Assembly: GCF_011745365.1 (NCBI RefSeq)
Contig: NW_024468916.1
Location: 975,630 to 1,039,629 of the forward strand
Origin: Cryphonectria parasitica EP155
Taxonomy: Eukaryota; Ascomycota; Sordariomycetes; Diaporthales; Cryphonectriaceae
Reading direction: 5' to 3'
Length of the DNA: 64,000 bases
Made by a program: the position numbers and the translations under genes. The stretch's first letter is position 1, and each line of letters begins with the position of its first letter. The notes beneath the pieces were generated by a model. It worked only from the letters and a program-made list of their open reading frames with translations, searched no databases and had not been told where the DNA came from. Positions 36,388-46,915 of this stretch are shown here, one piece after another.

Positions 36388-38540
36388 ATGGGAGCGTCCT
36401 GCAGCTCTATAAAGGAGGATGGGCCGGAAGCTCTCGAAAAGGAATACACACAGGGGCCTCGCCTCCGTTATTTTTCCAAACCTGTCAATACGATCCCTTC
36501 TCGTCAGCACCCTTCCAGCGCCGTCACTGACTCTCGGCACAGCAAGATGAGCCGGCTCATAAAATCTAAGACTGGCGACTCCTCCTCCCGCCAGTGGGTC
36601 ACCGTGGGTGCGCTGGACGAGATCATCGACGCCAAAGTGGGGACTGCCACCACCATCAGCAGCATCATCAGCAGCAACAACAGCAGCAGCAGCAGTACTG
36701 GTGCTGGCGTGGTCACGGTGACTGATTACCAGAAGCAGCGTGAGGAGCTGCAGAGGCGTGAGGGGTCCCTGGGTTTCGAGCACAAGTTAGCCAAAACGGC
36801 CTCATCCAAGGAGAAGGAGGTGGATGAGATTATCCGAAACCTGAGGCGGGATGACGACGAGAATGTCTTTGCTGTCGAGCCAACACGGCAGGGTTTCAAC
36901 GGACAGCAGCACCAGAGATTCGCCGGGGACCATTTCCTGTCCAACAGGGTCCTGATCGATAGGTCCAAGGTCCTGAAGGTCGCCAGGAAGCTGCCAAAGG
37001 GCGCACACCTGCACATCCACTTCAACTCGTGCCTGCAGCCCAGCGTGCTGCTGGACATTGCCAGCAATATGGAGCACATGTACATCACCAGCGACTTGCC
37101 GCTGCTCGATGCCCAGGACTACCACAACTACAAGCGCGCCAAGATCCAGTTCTCCATCATGGCGCAGGCGTCCAGCACGGGAAACCTGTTCGACGCGGGC
37201 TACAAGGACCGCCAGGGAGCACAAAAGTTCAAGGATTTCTTGAAAGAGTTCCCCAGCCACCGCAGGGACCAGGACGCCATGACGTGGCTGCAGGAGAAGC
37301 TCGTCTTTCGCGAGGAGGAGGCGCACAACATGCTGCAGACGGTCTCGGGTGCCTGGGAAGAGTTCAACACGCGCACACAGATGATGAAGGGCCTATTTAA
37401 TTATGAGACGGCGTACCGCGCCTACACACGCCAGTGCCTAGAGGACTTCGTGGCAGACAACATACAGTACGCCGAGATCCGCCCTAATTTCATGGACACC
37501 AACCAGGTGTGGATGGACGACGGGTCGAGCAAGATCGACAACATTGGCATCATGAAGATGATTATCGACGAGTACGAGAAGTTCCAGGCCGAGGCAAAGC
37601 GCAAACCAGGCGCTTACTTTGGCGGGCTCAAGATAATCTACTGCTGCCCGAGGTCATATCCCAAGGACAAGGTCGCAAATGGACTAAAGCAGTGCTTGGA
37701 ATTTAAGAAGAGGTGGCCGCAGTGGATTGCCGGTGAGTGTGAAACCCCCGAACAGATGACCCCCACTCTCTTTTTGTTTCTTGCCCCAGTTTTTCTATGG
37801 ACCGTCGACTAAGCTCTCCTTCCTCTCTCCTGCAGGATTCGACCTGGTTGGCGAGGAAGGCAAGGGCAAGCCCCTCAACTTCTTCATCCCCGAATTCCTC
37901 CAGTTTCAAAATGACTGCAGGGAGGCAAAGGTTGAGATTCCTTTCCTCTTCCACTGCGGCGAGACGCTGGAGATGGGCTCGGAGACGGATGGCAACCTCC
38001 TGGACGCTCTGCTCCTCAAGTCCAAGCGTATAGGCCACGGGTTTGCCCTCACCAGGCACCCCTATATCATGGAGCGGATGAAGCAGGATAACATCTGTAT
38101 CGAGCTGTGCCCGATATCGAACGAGGTTCTGGGCCTGACGCCGCGGGCCAATGGACATGCCATGTACGCCCTGCTCGCCAACAACGTGCACTGTACGGTC
38201 AACAGCGACAACGGGACACTTTTTAAGTAAGCCGCCTTTCACCACCCAACCCTTTGCCGGCCTTTCTGCGGCCCACTTGCTCAAGCTCTCTGATATTAAC
38301 GTGCACATCATCATCATTAGCTCCACGTTATCTCACGATTTCTACCAGGTCATGATCGGCAAGTCAAACATGACGCTGTTCGGCTGGAAGCAGCTCATCG
38401 AGTGGAGCCTAGAGCACGCGTGTCTGTCCAAGAAGGAATATGAGGCTATCCACGCCGCGTGGGCCAAGAAGTGGGAAGCGTTCCTAGACGAGGTCATTGC
38501 AGAGTTTGGGGCATCTGCTGTCACTGTCAAGACCTCATGA
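36388..38540 (+). CDS. Adenosine deaminase/ADGF (CECR1)-like protein, putatively N-myristoylated
   Basis: Members of this family deaminate adenosine or related purines, using one zinc. Exons 36388-37732, 37836-38226 and 38321-38540 give 651 residues. Zinc-binding His209/His211 lie in LPKGAHLHIHFN, the catalytic FHCGE has His488/Glu491, and GHGFALTRH contains His516. The last metal ligand is Asp573 in VNSDNGTLF, where classical enzymes have Asp-Asp; here the second is Asn574. NSTLSHDFYQVMIGK follows, as in fungal ADGF-like proteins. I chose the ATG at 36388 because it gives MGASCSS, a textbook myristoylation (Gly2, Ser6) plus palmitoylation (Cys5) signal. No signal peptide is seen, unlike secreted ADGFs. 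Alternative in-frame starts are 36184 and 36547 (MSRLIKSK); the latter has a better -3 base. A coding repeat gives poly-Ser just after Asn-Asn near residue 100. Family is sure, start and activity less so. Confidence 0.88.
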
Positions 38541-40799
38541 TCTTTTCCTTTTGTTTTACGATACCATACAATTCCTCTGTCTATATTCGTGATGCTCGAT
38601 CCATTAGATCGCGACGCATCCGGTATACTTTTTTATGTTCATTTTTGTGTAATGATCTTCTGGCGGCGGTTTGCTCTGTCTTGTTCATCTCTGGAGGCAG
38701 CGTCATGACATGCAGTACGATAGAGAGAGGGGCCGAGAGGGGGATGGTCGTTCAAATTCCAGGATTTATCTATGGCCCGCTGACTGTTTGACTAGCCTGC
38801 CTGTGCTTATGTGAGGGTGGGTGCTCTTTGGTATCACCATCTGTCGTCGTCACTACTCATCACGGACGATGAAACCTGTCAGCACCGGCACAGCTCGGCT
38901 TGCGATAGACCGTCAAAGTCCTGCACTGTTATCTCCTCTTTCTCCGTTACGGAATCCATAAGATTTGGCAACCCCCTGGCCTCTCTTTTTCTCTATCTCG
39001 ATCCCCGTCCGCGGCATCAATTTTTACCGACTATTGCCTTCGATCCATCCATCCAGATCTCAGCAAACCGACAGATCCGGGAGCGTTCCAATTCACCCGA
39101 ACCGGCCGATCTGAAGCGCCATGTTTCTGTGCGTGAACTCTAAATCGTCCAATGAGTTGTTAAGCTTTCCGATCGAGTTTGGTTCGATGTTGGCTTTGGC
39201 TCTGTGACGTGTTACAGAGTTGAACTCTCATTGGTATATCTTTTTTTCCCTCCCGGCTCGCCGTGGTTTCTTGTTCCTTCTTTGCCTCTCTCTCTCTCTC
39301 TCTCTCTTATCCTTCTATTGATCAGTGCTGTAGCCTTCCCCTAACACTTGATGTGATACTGTGAGGTGTGGTTTACCTGCTCGGAACGGCGGCTTCCTTA
39401 GTAAACACCTCAAGTCGTCTACATCCTGATCATATTCCTTTGATATAAGAATGATAATTCATCCTAGCCCAGAGGCGTTTTTGCTCTTCCAGGCTAAACG
39501 CAATGGGCACGGCAGGGACCATGAGAAAGATCGAAAGCAAAACCTAAGCTCAAGCCATATGCTAACACCTCGCAGGATCACGCCCTTTGACGTCTCTCCC
39601 CAAGTGAAATGACCGTAAAGTGTCCTCTGCACGGATCGCAACCGTCCCAGAGGAGGTGCCTGATCTACAACACTGGACCTGCCAGCTGAAGCCGACAACC
39701 GTCGCAGATATCATGCACAAGGCTGCAGGAACCCCCTCTCCATCTTCACAGTTTCGAAAACTAAGCTCAACCAAACCGCACGGGGAAGAGCACGCACACA
39801 GGCCACGATAGACTTTTCGGTCCACGCAGCCTGATAGTCTGCGCCTCCTGGTCCCTTGAGACTAGTTGGCTTGGGGGAGCACCCAACACACAAGCGTCGT
39901 GTCTTAGTAGTCCCTTGATTTCAGTTTCTTTGCTCGAAACGAAGCCCTCGATTATGCGATTGGGACAAGGCTTCTGAAGTTAATCTCTCTTGAAACTTTT
40001 CCAGAGACCAGAACGCTTTGGGGACATTGTCATACCAAGGTTCGTTCGTCTTAGGGGCGCGGGCTGTCTGAGCTCCGAAAGCTTTTTCTCCCTTTCCTAT
40101 CGCTTTCTTGTGGTTTGGTTTTTTTCCTTCTCTTTTTCTTTCCTTCCCCTTCATTGCCGAATGCTAACCATCTCGTTGGTGTACTGATATAGACTTTACC
40201 CCTTACGTCTCGGAGCGCGCGGCTTCGTTGGCCATAACATTTTCGTGTTGGTGATGAGTGGTTACTTGGAGGCTAAGTTTCACCCTGGTTGTGACGACGA
40301 GTGTGCTCTTGTAGCCTGTGATTATACTACTACCTACTGCCTTCTTCCCTCTTGCTCATACATGAATAACGATATTATTGATTTGGCGTTATAGCTCTCT
40401 ACCTGGCTCAAATCGTTCTACCGTCTATTAAAGTTCGATTTTGCTGTCTCAAGTCGGGTCGGTGCTTCTACCAGTGTGCCTCGATCACTCCCCCCCTTTC
40501 CACGTAATTATGTTATTTCATCTCTCTCTTGGGTCTCAACAAAGCACCAGATGATGACAATCTTCAATGGCCGTTCACTAAGTAGTCTCTCAGCCAGCGC
40601 ACTTGGTCACAGTCATTATCCGAGCGTATCTCATCCTCTCCCCATTACTTGGGTATAAAGGATGTTCCCCTCCCAATGGAGCCCATGGCTGCTCACTCCA
40701 CGATATCTGTACACACTCCATTGATCATAGTAAAAGTAAACACTAATACTTTACCACCACCACCACCACCACTATTCATGCTGCTGTTGCTACTACAAC
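38541..40799. other. Intergenic region between the deaminase-like and GTPase-like genes
   Basis: About 2.3 kb with no recognisable gene. It includes a CT tract at about 39286-39307, T/C-rich patches near 40090-40150 and, at its right end, a TATA box and the promoter of the GTPase-like gene. Confidence 0.6.
40654..40659 (+). promoter_or_regulatory. TATA box candidate of the GTPase-like gene
   Basis: A perfect TATAAA lies 146 bases before the ATG at 40800, in the context GGGTATAAAGG. Spacing is suitable for a leader of about 100 bases. Confidence 0.5.
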
Positions 40800-43013
40800 A
40801 TGCCCAACATGAACCAAGACTTATGGTGGTCCTCATCCCCCAGTGCCACAGGCTGGTCCTCCCAGTTACACCCTCTCTCCGAATTACCCGACATGCCCGT
40901 CCCCAGACCCACAGAGGACATACACATCGCCCTGCTAGGTGCACAAGACACAGGAAAGACGAAGCTGCAGCTACGCTACACCCTCCGGCAGTTCGTCGGC
41001 GTGGAAGGAACTCAAATGGCGTGTCTGCTGGGCGGTCGCAAGCACGTCAGCCTCGCTGATGGGACGGACGTACACCTCGTCCTACACGAGTTGCTTCCCT
41101 TCCGAGGAGAACGACGACAACGAGGAGGACGAGGTAGAACGACGGATGCGAGGCTGTTGGAGCAGGTGGACGCGGTGATGCTCATTTTCGATCCTTCGTC
41201 TAGGGCGTCGTTTGAGTGGATCGTTGACGGGTGGGCTCGCGAGGATGCGGTGCGCTTGGGCAACAAACAACAGGTCATTTACGATGACGCCGTCGGACAA
41301 CTTGCTGATGAGTCGCGTCCTGCGGTGATGCTGGACTCCTTCTCCAAGACATTGCCAACCCCGCCTGATGATGACGCTGGGGGAAAGTACAGAGCCGACG
41401 AAGTTGAGAAAACCGTGAAGCATGACAGCGTCATGGCCTCGCAGTCTACCTCGAGAAGCTCGAGCATATACAGCCAGACAACACCCCCTGTCCCCGTTAC
41501 CACGGTCGACACACAGCGTGAGCTCGAAGTTGCTTATACACTTACGAAGCTCACGAACCCAGACGATGGCGACGATAACAATACCAGCAGCCGAGACCCA
41601 ACTATTCCTTGGAGTGATAGTATACCGCTCCAACCACACCAGGTATCTGAGCTGCCAGTGCTGGTCATCGCCACCCAGGCCGACAAACTGAAAGACCACG
41701 GCGGGCCGCTGGAGAGACAGGTCACGGCAGAAGAAGCCCAGAGGCTAGCTCACAGCTTGGGCCCCAGTGGCTGCGGCGGCGACGCATACATCGAGGTCTC
41801 GGCCAAGACGGGCGCCAACATCGACGAGGCGTATGGGCTCATCGTCGAGAGGGTCCTGGCGAAGCGTCGGGAGCGCCAGGAAGCTGCTGCTGCTGCTGCT
41901 GCTGCCACTACCAACCACGCCGCTGGTCTTGGGGATGTACAGGCGAAGGAGGAAGGACGGCATATGGGGGTGGCGGGTGTGCAAAAAAGGACCAAGGCTA
42001 AAAGGAGGTCGTGCGTGCCGCCTTGCTGGGCTGAAAGGTGGCGTGGTGTGGTGGCTGGCTTGCCGTCGTGGCGGAACGTCTCGGGGGTGCTGTCGAGGCT
42101 GTTCACGACAGGCGGCGCTGGTGCTGGGTTGGGTGATGTTCATGTCGACGTGTCAAGGGTTGAGGACGTGTGGTGGGATAAGAAAACCACAGTGAGAAGT
42201 CCCAGGAGGATACATCTGTCCAGGGACAATTCTGGTCGCTTGAGGAGCAGATACGAGTCCGAGCTGCCTCTGGCGCCACCGCGGCGGGGCATGTCTCTCG
42301 AGAGGAGGCATAAGAGGGCGAGCACAATGCTCAGCGCACGGAGCATACCACATGAGCCTGCGAAGAGCAACCCTCCTCCTCCTCCTCCTCGTCGTCGTCC
42401 CGATGCTATCACCAAGTCGACAGAACTAGAAAGGCTCGAGGAAGCGAGAAAAGACAGCCTCACAATCCCACCAGCACTCCTCCAGATGCCGACGGCCCTG
42501 GAGAGAAGGGAGCAGCCCGCTTTCCTCGCGAGCCCGCTGCGTGGTCCTTCCAACGCGTCTGCAGGTGGCGGCCTGGGCCGCCTGGCCAGGAGCTCGCTTG
42601 CCCTCCGCAGGGCAGCCAGGCTGATGGAGGCCAAGCCCAGGTTCACCATGATCGACATACCCGTCGTCAAAAACACCGACAACACCAAGTGTGCAGTTCG
42701 CGGCACCACCACAGTGATCCAGCTCCCAGAGTCGCCCTTGTCCTCGCATCCTCTGCCTCCTCCTCTCCCTCAGTATGCCCCTCGCCATTTTCAGACGAAC
42801 AAACACCGCAGCGGCGGACGACAAGTACCACTCTCCCACCAGAACAGTCATGAGTCCACACCGCGTTTCCTCTTAGAGCCCGCCGCCGCCATAGTCTCGT
42901 GGCTTGACTGCCTGCGAGAAAGTAGCTTCATAGAGCAACTGTCACCGTCGGCCTCGACAGTGGTGGCGAGTTCGCAACAGACAGGCAGGCGGCCCATGTC
43001 GGCTTGGATATGA
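40800..43013 (+). CDS. Atypical Ras-like GTPase-domain protein with large insertion and long C-terminal tail
   Basis: A single exon encodes 737 residues. After a ~40-residue leader, IHIALLGAQDTGKTKL carries a complete P-loop (Gly47-Ala-Gln-Asp-Thr-Gly-Lys53-Thr54). VDAVMLIFDPSSRASFEWI (from about 122) looks like the beta4-alpha3 region of Ras proteins. LVIATQAD at 288-295 is a variant G4 motif (TQAD for NKxD) and EVSAKTG with Ser334-Ala-Lys336 is a good G5. Two features are unusual. A ~135-residue Ser/Asp-rich insertion (about 150-283) separates alpha3 from beta5, and the DxxG G3 motif is not evident (HELLPF stands where it would be). A tail of ~370 residues, rich in Arg, Pro and Ser with poly-Ala and poly-Pro runs, follows; there is no CaaX box (ends MSAWI). 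GTP binding is likely, hydrolysis doubtful. Function unknown. Confidence 0.82.
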   Translation: MPNMNQDLWWSSSPSATGWSSQLHPLSELPDMPVPRPTEDIHIALLGAQDTGKTKLQLRYTLRQFVGVEGTQMACLLGGRKHVSLADGTDVHLVLHELLPFRGERRQRGGRGRTTDARLLEQVDAVMLIFDPSSRASFEWIVDGWAREDAVRLGNKQQVIYDDAVGQLADESRPAVMLDSFSKTLPTPPDDDAGGKYRADEVEKTVKHDSVMASQSTSRSSSIYSQTTPPVPVTTVDTQRELEVAYTLTKLTNPDDGDDNNTSSRDPTIPWSDSIPLQPHQVSELPVLVIATQADKLKDHGGPLERQVTAEEAQRLAHSLGPSGCGGDAYIEVSAKTGANIDEAYGLIVERVLAKRRERQEAAAAAAAATTNHAAGLGDVQAKEEGRHMGVAGVQKRTKAKRRSCVPPCWAERWRGVVAGLPSWRNVSGVLSRLFTTGGAGAGLGDVHVDVSRVEDVWWDKKTTVRSPRRIHLSRDNSGRLRSRYESELPLAPPRRGMSLERRHKRASTMLSARSIPHEPAKSNPPPPPPRRRPDAITKSTELERLEEARKDSLTIPPALLQMPTALERREQPAFLASPLRGPSNASAGGGLGRLARSSLALRRAARLMEAKPRFTMIDIPVVKNTDNTKCAVRGTTTVIQLPESPLSSHPLPPPLPQYAPRHFQTNKHRSGGRQVPLSHQNSHESTPRFLLEPAAAIVSWLDCLRESSFIEQLSPSASTVVASSQQTGRRPMSAWI

Positions 43014-44207
43014 TCCTCTCACGATGGTCTTTGGCTCGAGCAGTGAGAGGTAGACAGGGAGGGGGGGAGGAAGGGGTGGGAGCTTGGGATGATTTCAAGA
43101 AAGACTGTGGTCTTAGAAAGTAGAACGAGTGAATGAGCACAAATGTGCGCGATGATAATAATGCTGTTCTTGTTACAGTTGGAAATTCTCTAGACATTGC
43201 GATGCAATGAAATTTAATTCTTATGGATTCAGTATTCGGATTTGTTATCATTATGGTCATTTGTATTGCTCCCATCACCTCGATTTGTTGTCCCTTTACT
43301 TCGTTTTCTCTTTCTTGTCCCGGAAATCTCCCCCTCTGGGTCCCTTGTTGAGAACAAGCAGACATCTACTTTGTACGCATCGAGCATGCTACCCTCTAGA
43401 AAGCTGCATCAACAATAGTAAATAAAATATCTCATATCTCATGAAAGCAAGGCAAGTGGTTTGTCTCATGATCATATGATACTAGCATATAAAAAACACA
43501 TCTACTTCACAAATAGAGACTTCTTTGTCACGTTGATCCCAGGCATCACTTCCGTCCGTCCGTCAACATCACCGGCATCTATCTAACCGCACGAATCAAC
43601 CACATCTATACACGAGGCCACCCTCTTTCCAGTCCAACAGTCACCGCTCTTTTCACCCAAGCGAGAACACGCACATGTGCCAAAAAAAAAAAAAAAAAGC
43701 ATCAGCAGAACAAACTTTCTTCCCCCTCGCCATCTATTTTTCCCTTCTTAGCATCCATCAGCGCGGGGGCCAAACCTACTTCAAGCGAACCAATAACTAC
43801 GGCGCTGTCTCAAGCCCTAACCAGAGTTCAGCCCTACAGGGCTTTGATAGGGTGCTGACAGGATGCGTCGGCCCCGGGACGGGGAGCGAGCGAGCGAGCC
43901 CCGAAGAGAGAGAGAGAGAGAGAGATACAGAGAAAAATAGAGGAAAACAGGGGGAAAGAAGAAGATGATGGTGTGAAAATTGCGTCTCTCTCTGCATATG
44001 GGCCCCTCTTTTTTCCTAATTCTCTTATGAACAGGAGATTGACAGGGAGGACAAGAAAGGAAAGGAAGGATGGTGTGATCTGCGAGGATCCCCCAAAGAG
44101 AGGCGACAGCGAGGAGGGTCGCAGCTCGCTCAGCTTTGGGACCAGCGCATACGCTGCCATGCATTTTAAGCGAGGATTCATTTGGAAGGGGCCTGGGCAG
44201 GTTGTGT

Positions 44208-44224
44208 GGGGGGGGGGGGGGGGG
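44208..44224 (+). repeat. Poly-G run of 17
   Basis: Seventeen consecutive G residues, the longest homopolymer of G or C in the window. Confidence 0.9.
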
Positions 44225-45830
44225 TGACAAAGTTCAGGCAGAATTGCATCCGGCTGCGTACATATTAGTTCTTCCTCACTTATCCCGAAGAAGAAAACAC
44301 CATGCGCTGGGAAAGGGGGGAAGGAGCCTGTTCGCCGACAAGGAGGATTGTAGTCGCCGTCTGCCTTGCGTGTGCAGTGATGAATTTACAACTACAGTGA
44401 CGGCCGCGACCGGACCCCTTTCATCATATCAAACATGCGGTGCTACAGTGTATTGCTGCTCATGCCGACCCCGATCGGGACAGGATGGGCTTCGGCTTCC
44501 CCTCTCGAGATAGAGGAAAGAAGAAGAAATAATTCATTATCGTCACAATTGATAAAGAAAGTGGAGATGGGAGGGCAGCCCTGACCGCCTTCACACAGGG
44601 GACGAGGATCCTCGGGCACATGCGACTCGACGCCGAGTGCCTTGTTGTGCAATGAATATCGATGCTGTGCGACGTTCTACGTATGATCCATTTCCTGAAG
44701 GGGTCGAGGTGGTGGTGTTGAGCGGAGCTGAACACTCGCAGCTCGACGCGTTGACGGGCGGGCTGGACAAATGAACAAATGAATGTGCAACCCAACCAAC
44801 CCCCAACCCTCCCCTCGCCAGGGTGACGAGGCAACGAGGATGAATAGTCGGCACCACGTCAACATGCAGCACCACGACGACGACGACCACCACCATCACA
44901 TACGAGGAGAAAGAGTGCCCTCTGCATTGGTTCGGGAAATGTGACGAACTGAGACATCTGCCAGCGCTCCCCCCCGGCGCCCCCCCCCCCAAAACCTCTA
45001 TGGTTTGTTGGCCTGATGAGGCATGTATCTGCACGATGTCCCTCTGGCCCTGCATCTGTGGCTGGTTCGCTCGGCCTGATCTATCCTCGAAGAGCCGTCT
45101 GGCGGTCAGGCAGAACGCTTCCACGAGCCGAAACTTGGTGCCCAATGTGGTACATTATAACGAGCGGCATTTCCGCGGCCAATTAGTACGTACATTGGGA
45201 CACCAGGCAATCTGGACTAGGAGAAGGCATCTGCTCGCCCTACGGCTACACCAACCGGTCAACCGAGGGCAGCCGCCTTCTGCAGACGGCCCCCTCCACA
45301 GACCACCATGGCCAGCTCCGAGAGGCCGACCAATGGAATTGCCCGCGATGGCGTATGAGGCAGTCTGAAAGCAGGCTGGCACATCGTCGAAGCGCCGTGG
45401 CTTTTCAAGAAAATGCGATGTGTCTTTTTTCCTGGCTCTGCCTGACCAGCTGACGATAAAATAAAATGACAAAATCAAGGGAAACGAAGGGAAGAGGGTG
45501 GAGGGGTGGATAGATGTCCCGGCGAACAAGAGGAGAAGAAGGAAGGAAGAGGTTGTTCTTTGCGAGGCCCCTTCTCATTACCCCTCCAGACTGACAGGTC
45601 AATCAAATGTGTGGACTCGGCCGTGGGTGGACAGAGCGGAAAGGCTGATCCTCGCCTTTTTCCTCGTCTCCTCATCCAAGGCAAAAAAGCAACGTTGAGC
45701 GTGCTCGTGCTCAAGGACCTCACTCAGCGCGTGCAGGAGACCGACGTGATTGCATCACGAAAGGCTTGGCAAGCCACGAACCTGGCCTCTGGAGCGGCAA
45801 TAGAGGGGAGATCGTTGCGACGTGGCACCA

Positions 45831-45833
<3 letters not shown>

Positions 45834-45862
<29 letters not shown>
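45834..45862. repeat. (CT)n microsatellite
   Basis: About 14 uninterrupted CT units in the gene desert. Confidence 0.95.
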
Positions 45863-45867
<5 letters not shown>

Positions 45868-46869
45868 CTCTTTCATATGAAATATCGGGATGCAGTGGAG
45901 TATCGAGATACAGTGGAGGCGCCCGGGAAGGGCCTGCATGGCACCTCATAATGTTGCGCCAGCCACTTCCTCTGCGGTTGGCCCAAATGTTGGTGAAGAC
46001 GTCCCAGAACAGGTATGCCGAGGGCAAGCCGTGCGCCACTTGGATGATAACCGAGGAGGGCTACCTAACCATATTTGGCGTGTGATGTGTTGACTGACGA
46101 CTTTGGAAAGACTCGGGCCTGGTCCTTTTGTGAACACGAAAATGAGCAATGAAATATTGCGTCCCTTCGGGCGGAATCGTGCCATTCCGTACCGGGGGGG
46201 GGGGGGCAATCCAACCTTGATTCCGGAGTATCTCCCCGCCTACATTGTGTGTGCGGAGACACACACAAACACACACACAAACGTGCACATGTGAATGCGG
46301 CCCCAAGATTTACATGCAGTGAAGTGGAGATATTGTAGCGGAAAAGCCTCGCGGCCGGGATGTCGCCGGTGGGGGGACACGCATCTGAGACCCGGTTAAG
46401 ACCATTAGCAATCATAGGCTGAACAAGAAGCAAGAATGCATGCCCTCAAATTGTCGCAATGGCTTGCCAAGATCGGCTTGGCCTGGCGCGCTTCTCTCAC
46501 CGGCAGTCCAGATTCAACGTTACAGGCTGTGCTGGCTCGTCGAGCTGGTGGCACGCGAAGCAAAAGGCGGAGATTGAGAGCTGTGGTGGCTGAGCCAAGA
46601 TGGGGGAGGTGAAGGTGCATGCAGGACGACGGGCAGAGGACAGAGACAAGGGACAATGGGCGCGCCTGTATGCAGCCATGCCATGCCATGCAGCTGCATG
46701 TGCAGGCGGTCGGCTATAGTGTTGCCTAACGAGGGAGCAAGTCCTGTAGGTAGTCGATATTGAGCCGCAAAAGTGACCCAGGCTGCTCTAAAAGGCCGCA
46801 TCAGTTGCCAAGGACCTGCTGGGGGAGTGGGAAGACGATGTGTCAACGCTGTCATGTCGAAAAAAAAAA

Positions 46870-46915
46870 AAGAAGAAGAAGAAGAAGAAGAAGAAGAAGA
46901 AGAAGAAGAAGAAGA
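46870..46915. repeat. (AAG)n microsatellite with adjoining poly-A
   Basis: About 15 AAG units directly after a run of A. This is the longest trinucleotide repeat in non-coding DNA of the window. Confidence 0.95.
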
